Shown: positions 1-5,226 of the stretch, piece after piece
How the letters are laid out: each line of letters begins with the position of its first letter
Position numbering within the stretch: the first letter of the stretch is position 1
Assembly: GCA_031290955.1 (NCBI GenBank)
Contig: JAISLJ010000144.1
Span: forward strand, 1-12,237
Direction: 5' to 3'
Source of the DNA: Zoogloeaceae bacterium
Lineage (GTDB): Bacteria; Pseudomonadota; Gammaproteobacteria; Burkholderiales; Rhodocyclaceae
DNA length: 12,237 nt
Program-made: the position numbers and the translations under genes
The notes under the pieces: generated by a model
Seen by the model: only the letters and a program-made list of their open reading frames with translations
Told to the model about the DNA's origin: nothing
Database searches by the model: none

Positions 1-12
1 GTCCGCCGCCGC

Positions 13-53
13 ATGCCAATTGCCTACGGGCTACGCCCTCCGGCAATTGGCAT
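13..53. repeat. 12-bp perfect inverted repeat with nested hairpin
   Basis: ATGCCAATTGCC (13-24) is exactly repeated as its reverse complement at 42-53. Inside the 17-nt loop a second stem GGGC/GCCC (28-31 with 35-38) can form. No T-run follows on either strand, so it does not look like a terminator. It directly precedes the IS21-like doublet at 61-106 and could be a small palindromic repeat element or an element boundary. The structure is certain; the function is unknown. Confidence 0.6.
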
Positions 54-60
54 ACGGCAC

Positions 61-106
61 AAAAAAGCGGACAATTTGAAAATCATGAAAGCGGACAGAT
101 TCAAAA
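61..106. repeat. GCGGACA doublet resembling an IS21-family end
   Basis: Two copies of an AAGCGGACA core followed by an A/T-rich tail lie 24 nt apart (cores at 67-73 and 91-97). Read on the minus strand they are TGTCCGCTTT motifs. From family knowledge, IS21-type elements (istA/istB) carry several such short repeats near each end as transposase-binding sites. No istA or istB gene is visible in the window, so this would be the outer end of an element lying to the left, or a solo remnant. It is a suggestion from motif resemblance only. Confidence 0.35.
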
Positions 107-226
107 GCTCGTAACAGCCGGATGCCGAAAAACTTGAGCACTCTGCGAAATGAACGGAATGAGAAGTCAGATAAGCAGTTGCACGTTTCGCTGGTAGCAA
201 CCTATTCAATTAGTTCTCAGGTTCAG

Positions 227-258
227 GGCCGTCACTGCCGTGCAACGCAGTGACGGCC
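227..258. terminator. Strong 12-bp-stem hairpin upstream of the tRNA
   Basis: GGCCGTCACTGC (227-238) pairs perfectly with GCAGTGACGGCC (247-258) around an 8-nt loop. The following plus-strand sequence (GCGCCTTGTTT) is only weakly T-rich and overlaps the tRNA promoter. It may terminate transcription arriving from the left so that the tRNA promoter works in isolation. The stem is certain and the terminator role is inferred. Confidence 0.45.
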
Positions 259-263
259 GCGCC

Positions 264-292
264 TTGTTTCGCCCTTGCAAACTACCTACAAT
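264..292 (+). promoter_or_regulatory. Candidate tRNA promoter
   Basis: A -10-like TACAAT (287-292) lies 17 nt downstream of TTGTTT (264-269), which matches only the TTG half of the -35 consensus. Transcription would start about four bases before the tRNA 5' end, in a GC-rich ACGCGC discriminator typical of stable-RNA promoters. Position and spacing are good; the weak -35 lowers confidence. Confidence 0.5.
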
Positions 293-302
293 ACGCGCTT
301 TC

Positions 303-379
303 GGGCCCATAGCTCAATTGGTCAGAGCAGCGGACTCATAATCCGTTGGTTGCAGGTTCAAGTCCTGCTGGGCCCACCA
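303..379 (+). tRNA. tRNA with CAU anticodon (Ile2 or elongator Met)
   Basis: A complete 77-nt cloverleaf includes an encoded CCA. The acceptor stem is GGGCCCA/TGGGCCC with A73, the D stem GCTC/GAGC, the anticodon stem GCGGA/TCCGT with loop CTCATAA (anticodon CAT), and the T arm GCAGG-TTCAAGT-CCTGC. CAU is shared by initiator Met, elongator Met and the lysidine-modified Ile2 tRNA that reads AUA. The G-C first pair and lack of GGG/CCC anticodon pairs exclude initiator. The GGCCC-rich acceptor and the general pattern resemble tRNA-Ile2 more than elongator Met, but I cannot settle this by eye. It sits at the left edge of a mosaic region, as tRNAs that serve as integration sites often do. Confidence 0.95.
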
Positions 380-487
380 GCGCATGTTCTTGCGGGCGTG
401 GCAGTCTTGGGCGTCGGGAATCCCCCGTTTGCGTCCCATTCGGGAAAGTCGCCCTGCCCGTGGCGCGAGGCGGCTGCCTGTAGCCTG

Positions 488-493
488 TATAAT
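488..493 (+). promoter_or_regulatory. Possible -10 element (TATAAT) before the cheB-like gene
   Basis: A perfect TATAAT lies 31 nt upstream of the ATG at 525. No recognisable -35 hexamer is found at 16-18 nt upstream, where the sequence is GC-rich. It could be the promoter of the methylesterase gene, which otherwise has none between the tRNA and its start. The gene also lacks a clear Shine-Dalgarno sequence. Confidence 0.35.
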
Positions 494-524
494 CCGGGAG
501 CTTTCCGGTTGATCGGCCCCCTTC

Positions 525-1241
525 ATGGAAAATCCCAAGCCCCCGCAGCAAATCGATCCTGCATTGATCCATCGTCCCAAGTATTCCGCTGACGTGATCC
601 TGCCAGCAGGAAACGCCAAATTGTCCCACATCCGGACGGAGGAACGCCTGATTGCCATCGGCACTTCCACCGGCGGCACGCAGGCGCTGGAGACCGTGCT
701 GACCCGCCTGCCGCGACAGGTGTTGGGCATTGTCATCGTCCAGCACATGCCAGCGGATCGCAAGTTCATGACCATGTTTACGGAGCGCCTCGACCACATT
801 GCCCAACTGGATGTGCGCGAAGCGAAAAACGGGGACCGGCCCGAACCCGGCGTGGCGCTCATCTCCCCCTGCGGTCAGCACATGATCGTCAAGCGCAGCG
901 GCACTCGCTATGTCGTGGAAATCGTAGACGGCCCCCAGGTGAATCGCCACAAGCCTTCGGTGGATGTGCTCTTTCGCTCTGTTGCCCGCTATGTCGGGGC
1001 CAATGCCTTGGGGATCATCATGACGGGCATGGGCGACGATGGCGCCCAGGGACTGAAGGAAATGCACGACGCGGGCGCGCAGACCATCGCCCAGGACGAG
1101 AAAAGCTGCGTGGTGTTCGGCATGCCCCGGGAGGCCATCCGGCTGGGCGCGGCGGATCAGGTCATGCCGTTGGCACGGATTCCCGAAGCCATCGTGGCCT
1201 ACAGCCGCCGCTTCCTCAAGGATGCCCCGGCGGCTTCCTGA
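525..1241 (+). CDS. CheB-type protein-glutamate methylesterase lacking the receiver domain
   Basis: This cytoplasmic enzyme would remove methyl groups from (and deamidate) glutamyl/glutaminyl side chains of chemoreceptors. The 238-residue product is essentially only the CheB methylesterase domain. It has the nucleophile Ser48 in GTSTGG, His74 in VQHMP and Asp172 in MTGMGDDG, with spacing like E. coli CheB S164/H190/D286. A classical CheB is about 350 residues, starting with a phospho-acceptor REC domain. Here only the interdomain linker (KYSADVILP, residues 19-27) remains before the catalytic domain. No chemotaxis gene lies beside it; the nearest upstream gene is a tRNA. The ATG at 525 is the first usable start but has a poor ribosome-binding site. 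It is either a 5'-truncated cheB or a free-standing methylesterase domain; the leftover linker favours truncation. Confidence 0.88.
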   Translation: MENPKPPQQIDPALIHRPKYSADVILPAGNAKLSHIRTEERLIAIGTSTGGTQALETVLTRLPRQVLGIVIVQHMPADRKFMTMFTERLDHIAQLDVREAKNGDRPEPGVALISPCGQHMIVKRSGTRYVVEIVDGPQVNRHKPSVDVLFRSVARYVGANALGIIMTGMGDDGAQGLKEMHDAGAQTIAQDEKSCVVFGMPREAIRLGAADQVMPLARIPEAIVAYSRRFLKDAPAAS

Positions 1242-1320
1242 AATCCTGCGGCAGGCGTTTTTCCCTCGCCATGAAAACCTCCACCCCATGATTCCCGGGC
1301 GCGGGCTTTCCCGGGCAGGC

Positions 1321-1440
1321 ATGCCACGGGATTTCGCGGGATGCTTGTACCGGGCGTATCGCGCAACGCGCTATTGCGTACGTCTGCCCGGCGGCGGCCT
1401 CATCCTGCGGGTGGGCAAACCCGCGGCAGGGGCGTGGGCG
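1321..1440 (+). pseudogene. N-terminal fragment of a DUF3293-family gene
   Basis: From ATG 1321 the plus-strand frame reads MPRDFAGCLY, then AYRATRYCVRLPGGG and LRVGKP. This is the typical opening of DUF3293 (PF11697) proteins, small cytoplasmic proteins of unknown function. Family resemblance stops at about 1430-1440. The frame stays open to 1686 but reads low-complexity sequence and runs antisense through the end of the NADAR gene. The missing C-terminal half, beginning LDRWLDERH and continuing into LLTAWNP, occurs in the same orientation at about 3652-3981, beyond the toxin-antitoxin operon. GGGCAGG just upstream of 1321 may have been its ribosome-binding site; ATG 1288 is an alternative start. 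The exact break point cannot be fixed by eye. Confidence 0.72.
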
Positions 1441-1541
1441 AAGGCCGTGCCCGGGGCGGCGGCCAGCAGTATGGATTCCGTGCGCATTCCCCGTGTATGC
1501 CATGTATTTGCGCCATGTTCAAGCCAAAAGTGTGGCATCAG

Positions 1542-1579
1542 AGGGCGCGAAAAGACGCGACAGGGGCTTTCGCGGCCCC
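1542..1579 (-). terminator. Weak terminator-like stems after the NADAR gene
   Basis: Read on the minus strand just past the NADAR stop, GGGGC (1579-1575) can pair with GCCCC (1567-1563) across a 7-nt loop. A GCGTCTTTTCGCG stretch follows. The stem is short and the T-run is only four bases. It is the only terminator-like structure downstream of the operon. Confidence 0.28.
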
Positions 1580-1588
1580 GGCCAGCGG

Positions 1589-2257
1589 TCAGAACAGCGG
1601 AGCCTGGGTCTCGATGCGCCTGGGGCTTGTCACAAGCGCCAGGAACTCTCCCTTGGTCTCGGGAACGGGCAGACCGGCCCTTGTAAGCGCCACCCAGAGC
1701 GCCACGGAGCGCGCCTGACAATTCAGGGACTTCTCCGGGTTGAACTCGATATCCGAAAACGCCGCGTAGCGCAGCAAGGCTTCGCCCACCGCCGGGTTTT
1801 CGCGGGTTTTCTGGAGAAGCGCGGTGATATAGAGCCAGTCGTAGAACGCGGTGGTCGGCTGCAAGGGCCAATCCTCACCGAAGAACGAGAAACGCAGCAG
1901 GCAACCGGAGCTTTTCAGGCGCGGGTCGCGCTTGGCGTCCCACGGAAGCGCAGCGTGGAGGTCAGTAAACGGGCCGCCATGCTCGAAGACCTTGGCCCCC
2001 TGGAACGCGCACTCGACCGGGAAACTCCGCCCGGAGAAGGAAAGCTTCAGATTGAAAGCGGAGAGCGAGACGCCCAGGGCCTCGCGGGACTTGCTGGAGA
2101 CTTCGAGGACAGGAGCGATGGACTTGGCAGAAGCCACCGCGTGCAGGTTGTCGACGCACTTCTGCTTTTGGCTTTTCGACATGCCAGGAGCCCAGACGAA
2201 CTCGACTGAGGTTGTTCTCGGGGGCAGGGCGGGGAGGAAGAGGGGTCTAGTAGCCAA
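1589..2257 (-). CDS. NADAR antitoxin partner of DarT1
   Basis: The predicted product reverses DarT1 toxicity: NADAR-domain partners of DarT1 hydrolyse ADP-ribose from guanine bases in DNA. From TTG 2257 it is 222 residues. Family-typical stretches, in order, are ATRPLFLP near the start, VEFVWAPGMSKSQKQK, LEVSSKS, LGVSLSAFNLKL, FPVECAFQGAKVFE followed by GGPFTDL, WPLQPTTAFYDWLYI, and SDIEFNPEKSLNCQARS near the C-terminus. These match the DarT1-associated NADAR family as I remember it. The frame opens at GTG 2284, but homologues begin right at the ATRPxFxP motif and GGGAG sits 9 nt before TTG 2257, so I prefer TTG. It follows the DarT1 gene on the same strand by 56 nt (29 nt if GTG is used), consistent with one toxin-antitoxin transcript. 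The operon interrupts a DUF3293 gene. Confidence 0.87.
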   Translation of the reverse strand: MATRPLFLPALPPRTTSVEFVWAPGMSKSQKQKCVDNLHAVASAKSIAPVLEVSSKSREALGVSLSAFNLKLSFSGRSFPVECAFQGAKVFEHGGPFTDLHAALPWDAKRDPRLKSSGCLLRFSFFGEDWPLQPTTAFYDWLYITALLQKTRENPAVGEALLRYAAFSDIEFNPEKSLNCQARSVALWVALTRAGLPVPETKGEFLALVTSPRRIETQAPLF

Positions 2258-2313
2258 AATCTGGTACTCCCGGCGTCCACGCACCTAGCTTCCGTTCGAC
2301 ATCAGACGACATG

Positions 2314-3495
2314 CTATACTTGGTTTTGCGCTCCCAAAAGTAGCTGGCGTCGACCCGCAAAACAGTTTTTTGCCCCAACGCTGCGGGGGGGGGACGCATT
2401 TATCATTTTACCACATCTTTCCATGTCGCGCTCGTTCTCGAGCACAATCTCCTCAATGCACGCAGAAGAAATTATCCCAAACACAATCACCTCAGCCTGC
2501 AAGTGCGTCGGGCAAAATCGCGGCGTTTCTGGTACCCGACGCTGCCCATCGGGCAGCACCTCCGCGAACATCTCCTTGAACCGATGCTCGCTGCACCGTT
2601 CCCGGAAGTATCTCTCCACGTCGACGTCGAGCCGCGCTGCATACGGTGGCCCCGCATGGAACAGCCGGTACCGCCAGAACTCATTCGCGGCGGCGTTCAT
2701 CCAGTAAAACCCGCATCTGTGCCCCAGCAGCACGTCCCTCGCACCAAGTTTCAGTACCGCGAACGTGCGGCTTGGGTCTATCCGCGCTCTAGAAAAGTAC
2801 AGGCTATTCGGGAACGAAACCGAGCAACAGGTGCCGTTTGGGCACCCGTCGCGGCGCTGCTCGTCGGTGCCGCAGAACCTGTGCCCATCTTCCAGCAAGG
2901 TCAGGCGAGGGATAACGCCGTTTCGCAGGATCGACGGCACCGCGCGGATGTCCACGAAATGCACCAGGTGCTCAACCCCTCGTTCGCTTGCGGCGCGCCA
3001 TACCGCTTGCCTTCGTTCGACGCTCTCCCGCGCACGCTGCTCCTTACGGCGCTTTTCCTCCGCTTCCTTACGACGCTTTTCCTTTTCCTCCTCCTCCTTA
3101 CGGCGCCTTTCTTGCGCAGCTATCCGCGCTTCTCGCGCCCCCACGGTCTCCCACGGACGCCCGCGCTGCCACCGGTGCTGTTCCCACCCGCCGATTACCC
3201 GCAGTACAGCATCAAATGACTCGTCTCCTTGCTCTCGCGCTGCTCCCTCCGCCTCTACGAAATTAGCCGCCTCATCCCTGAGAGCCTGGAGCGCGGCTCC
3301 GCCCTGGGCTTCTGTGCCCGGAACCCGTGCCTGGCGCACCGCAGTTGGCGCGTCCGAGTACACAAACTGCAATTCACCTCGCTCCAAGTCGCCAAGTCGA
3401 ACCAACCGCCCGTCCATCTGGCGCGCGGGCACAACTACAATGCGCCCGGACCCTGCTTCACGCCCGACAAAATATCCCTCGTGTTCATAGTACAT
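2314..3495 (-). CDS. DarT1-like DNA ADP-ribosyltransferase toxin with extended N-terminus
   Basis: DarT enzymes transfer ADP-ribose from NAD+ to bases in single-stranded DNA, stalling replication; DarT1 types modify guanine and pair with NADAR antitoxins. The 393-residue product has three parts. Residues 1-110 form an unrecognised, probably beta-rich domain. Residues 118-165 are an extremely charged Lys/Glu/Arg helix or coiled coil. The DarT domain spans about 175-350, with LVHFVDIRAVPSILRNGV (177-194), SVSFPN (225-230), MNAAANEFW (266-274) and LQAEVIVFG (332-340), where Glu335 fits the catalytic glutamate. The ATG at 3495 is preceded by GGAA at a usable distance. A minimal DarT is roughly 200 residues, so about 170 residues are extra. 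An AT-rich leader with two palindromes lies upstream and the NADAR antitoxin follows. Phage defence is the known role of related systems and is an inference here. Confidence 0.88.
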   Translation of the reverse strand: MYYEHEGYFVGREAGSGRIVVVPARQMDGRLVRLGDLERGELQFVYSDAPTAVRQARVPGTEAQGGAALQALRDEAANFVEAEGAAREQGDESFDAVLRVIGGWEQHRWQRGRPWETVGAREARIAAQERRRKEEEEKEKRRKEAEEKRRKEQRARESVERRQAVWRAASERGVEHLVHFVDIRAVPSILRNGVIPRLTLLEDGHRFCGTDEQRRDGCPNGTCCSVSFPNSLYFSRARIDPSRTFAVLKLGARDVLLGHRCGFYWMNAAANEFWRYRLFHAGPPYAARLDVDVERYFRERCSEHRFKEMFAEVLPDGQRRVPETPRFCPTHLQAEVIVFGIISSACIEEIVLENERDMERCGKMINASPPRSVGAKNCFAGRRQLLLGAQNQV

Positions 3496-3517
3496 AGAAG
3501 TTCCAAAAGCAGGAAAA

Positions 3518-3530
3518 AGTACACTGTACT
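3518..3530. promoter_or_regulatory. AGTACA-C-TGTACT palindrome, candidate operator
   Basis: A perfect 6+1+6 palindrome lies 23 nt upstream of the DarT1 start codon. A second AGTACA half-site lies at 3489-3494, overlapping that start codon. Toxin-antitoxin promoters are often autoregulated through palindromes in this position, so an operator role is plausible, though neither protein has a recognised DNA-binding repressor domain. Confidence 0.4.
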
Positions 3531-3560
3531 AGGGGCTTCGGGCTAAGTCAACGGCGCTGT

Positions 3561-3590
3561 CATATAAGATTTTCACAAAAAATTTTGCAA
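3561..3590 (-). promoter_or_regulatory. Candidate promoter of the DarT1-NADAR operon
   Basis: On the minus strand TTGCAA (3590-3585) and TATATG (3566-3561) are separated by 18 nt, inside a markedly AT-rich patch in otherwise GC-rich DNA. The start point would fall near 3554, about 60 nt before the DarT1 ATG. Each hexamer matches four of six consensus positions. Confidence 0.42.
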
Positions 3591-3597
3591 AATTTTT
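3578..3597. repeat. 20-bp perfect AT-rich palindrome
   Basis: The arm AAAAATTTTG (3578-3587) is followed directly by its reverse complement (3588-3597). It overlaps the candidate -35 of the toxin-antitoxin promoter, so it could be a regulator site. It could also mark the outer edge of the inserted segment, since DUF3293 coding resumes about 55 bp to the right. Confidence 0.55.
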
Positions 3598-3651
3598 CGC
3601 AATTCTACTCGCGCGGTCCCCCTCCCTACCCGTGGTTTCCGGAGAACCGAA

Positions 3652-3981
3652 CGCGCCCCACTGCGCCTGGATCGCTGGCTCGACGAACGCCATGACTCCT
3701 GCTGGAGCCTGCTCACGGCCTGGAACCCGAACGGGCAAGCGCGACCAAAGGCCATCAACCACAGGGAGCAGGCAAGGCTGCGACGCTGGCTTTCCCGCCA
3801 CGGCCTGGCGTTCTTCCCTGGCATGAACCTCGCCGCCTCCCGGAACTGGCCGTGCGAACCCACCTTTTTCGTCCCCGCGCTCACACGGGATGCCGCCTGC
3901 CGCCTCGCCCATCGTTTCGGACAAAACGCCTTCCTGTGGGGAAAGATCGGAAAGCCGGTGTACATGGGATTTTCCGGCTGA
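3652..3981 (+). pseudogene. C-terminal fragment of the split DUF3293-family gene
   Basis: In the frame ending at TGA 3979-3981 the sequence reads LRLDRWLDERHD, SLLTAWNPNG, INHREQARLRRWL, FFPGMN, CEPTFFVPAL and HRFGQNAFLWGK. TAWNP, the EPTFFV-type motif and FGQNAxxW are hallmarks of the C-terminal half of DUF3293 (PF11697). There is no start codon at the beginning: upstream the frame is closed by stops at 3544 and 3565 and contains only unrelated sequence. The complementary N-terminal half sits at 1321-1440 in the same orientation, 2.2 kb away, and together they would make a protein of about 145 residues, normal for the family. The intervening DNA is the DarT1-NADAR operon. Confidence 0.8.
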
Positions 3982-3993
3982 TTTTGTTGTGTT

Positions 3994-4320
3994 TTGCATG
4001 TTCGCAAATCGGAAAAGTCCACCACTGCATCGACCGATGCCACATCCGAAATCGACGCGGCGCTGATTGCCCGGTACAAGGTGCCGCTTGCGCCCGTGCC
4101 GCCGCTCGTGCGGCGGATTGCCTGCGAACTGGTGTGGGAGCTGATCCACCTGAACCAGGGCAACTGCCCGAAGGCGGTGCATGAACTTGCCGAAACTGCG
4201 CGCCGCCTGCTGCGGGATTTGGCAACGGGCATCCTGCGCCTGGACGTGGAGGCCGTCGAATCCGGGCCGATCACCTCGGATGCCCGGATCATCACCACCA
4301 AGACGAGGATGGAATGGTGA
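3994..4320 (+). pseudogene. N-truncated Mu-like gp36 (DUF1320) prophage gene
   Basis: In Mu-like phages this head-region protein of unknown detailed function is about 140 residues. The recognisable core here is TSEIDAALIARYKVPLAPVP, followed by VRRIACELVWEL and a tail containing LLRDLATGILRL. This follows the DUF1320 pattern of an (A/S)xEIDxYLAxRYxLPL segment, a short helix and an LxxIAxG motif. The normal N-terminal 30 or so residues are missing. The open frame begins only 13 nt after the DUF3293 stop, at TTG 3994 with no ribosome-binding site. ATG 4313 overlaps its stop and may be the relic of the next phage gene, but that frame runs at once into repeat DNA at 4330. It is probably not expressed, and the family assignment is from memory. 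Confidence 0.62.
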
Positions 4321-4329
4321 CGCAAATCC

Positions 4330-4386
4330 TCGTCATTCTTCGGGCCGAAGGCCCGTGGCAATGCCGCGCTTCGCTCGCAATGACGA
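4330..4386. repeat. REP-like palindromic element with 8-bp terminal inverted repeats
   Basis: TCGTCATT (4330-4337) and AATGACGA (4379-4386) bound a 57-bp element. Inside, CGGGCC (4341-4346) pairs with GGCCCG (4350-4355). Its reverse strand contains CATTGCGAGCGAAGCGCGGC, close to the widely dispersed bacterial repeat whose common form is CGTCATTGCGAGCGAAGC. A degenerate relative appears at 10431-10582. Confidence 0.65.
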
Positions 4387-4387
4387 C

Positions 4388-4449
4388 AAAGTGGGGCTGG
4401 CTTCCAGCCAGCCAGGGATGGATGGGCGGCTGGAAGCCGCCCCCACTTT
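4388..4449. repeat. 22-bp imperfect inverted repeat, second palindromic element
   Basis: The arms at 4388-4409 and 4428-4449 are reverse complements at 20 of 22 positions around an 18-nt loop, running from AAAGTGGGG to CCCCACTTT. Each arm is itself palindromic (GGCTGG-CTT-CCAGCC on the left). It directly abuts the previous element. It could act as a strong bidirectional terminator or be an independent interspersed repeat. Confidence 0.65.
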
Positions 4450-4464
4450 GCCAATGAATGACTC

Positions 4465-4578
4465 ATGCTCTTTGACCTCTCCCAGCCCTTCGCCGAACAG
4501 GTCGACTTCTTCCGGCGGAGGCTTTCCGGGTACGCGGGCCTCTGGTCCGCGCACCCGGTCTTGCGGACGGCAACTTGA
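4465..4578 (+). pseudogene. 5' fragment resembling a Mu-like head-morphogenesis gene
   Basis: A 37-codon frame opens at ATG 4465, immediately after an in-frame TGA, and reads MLFDLSQPFAEQVDFFRRRL before ending at TGA 4576. The PFxEQVxFFRxKL pattern resembles the N-terminus of Mu F-like (gp30) phage head-morphogenesis proteins, which are several hundred residues long. The break coincides with a TGCGGACGGCAA motif (4562-4573) that recurs at 8299-8310 and, inverted, at 11976-11987. With the gp36 relic it suggests a decayed Mu-like prophage, although gp36 normally lies downstream of F. The match is short, so this is tentative. Confidence 0.42.
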
Positions 4579-4626
4579 ATTCCTTGCCTTCCGCGCAACG
4601 GAAGCGGGCGACGCTTCTACCTGTCT

Positions 4627-5226
4627 TTATCCCGCCAATACGATTCTTTTCAGCCGCAGGAAATGATCCTTGTATTCCCAGAAATAGATGTGGGACAATT
4701 CCACCGGCCCAATCTCATCGGACCAATCGTCTTGTGTCTCGATCTTCACGTGCAGGCGGATATGGATCACGGCTTGCTCCTGCCGAATGGAAAGTTGGTA
4801 CACATATCGTTTGTCGTCATGATGAAAAGCCTTTTCCTGTTCTTCATCTGTTGCCAGGCATTTCCATTCCATCGCTGCAACAAAAGACTTCAAGTCTTTA
4901 TAGGAACGCGCATCCGGAAACAAAAAGGCGAGATTTTTGTTAAAGTGGCGCAGCAGTTCCTTTTTCGTCAGGATGCCTTTGTAGCGGGAAATTTCAAAGC
5001 GCCCATCGTCCATGAGATGGCTTCCGATTTCAGCCTTGCTCATTTGTTTTTTGACAAGATGGGCGAATTGCGCCAGTGCGTTCTCGAAGACGCAAACCCT
5101 CTTTTGCCCTGACGCCTGCTCCATTGCCGCCTCCCCGGAACATGGCAATAAAAGCAAGAGGCAAAGACAAATGCTCCTGCGAAACTCGGTAAGTTTGCCA
5201 ATGAGGGAATACTGGATTTGTTTCAT
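4627..5226 (-). CDS. Hypothetical exported protein
   Basis: The 199-residue product begins with a 16-residue N-region, then the hydrophobic stretch SICLCLLLLLPCSGEAA (18-34), fitting a signal peptide cleaved around residue 34. LLPC is a poor lipobox because of the proline at -1. The mature part is mixed alpha/beta with no motif I recognise; the C-terminal half (YQLSIRQEQAVIHIRLHVKIE, 140-160, in pieces) is beta-rich. Its ATG overlaps the TGA of the upstream gene by four bases (ATGA), indicating translational coupling. It is more AT-rich than the flanking DNA, like its partner, so the pair was probably acquired together. Function unknown. Confidence 0.75.
   Translation of the reverse strand: MKQIQYSLIGKLTEFRRSICLCLLLLLPCSGEAAMEQASGQKRVCVFENALAQFAHLVKKQMSKAEIGSHLMDDGRFEISRYKGILTKKELLRHFNKNLAFLFPDARSYKDLKSFVAAMEWKCLATDEEQEKAFHHDDKRYVYQLSIRQEQAVIHIRLHVKIETQDDWSDEIGPVELSHIYFWEYKDHFLRLKRIVLAG

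Noticed and set aside
1243..1262. CCTG-CGG-CAGG hairpin then GTTTTT after the cheB-like gene
   Set aside because: The stem is only four pairs, too weak to call a terminator.
314..1322. Minus-strand ORFs ending in WAQQDLNLQPTDYESAALTN-like and PAGLEPATNGL-like text
   Set aside because: These C-termini are the well-known spurious translations of the antisense strand of a tRNA; the rest is antisense to the cheB-like gene.
1493..2209. Plus-strand ORF of 238 codons
   Set aside because: It is antisense to the NADAR gene, whose own protein matches a family; the plus-strand translation has no recognisable features.
3529..4598. Minus-strand ORFs across the DUF3293/gp36 relics
   Set aside because: They read antisense to recognisable plus-strand fragments and through the palindromic repeats; their text includes typical repeat translations such as CERSAA.
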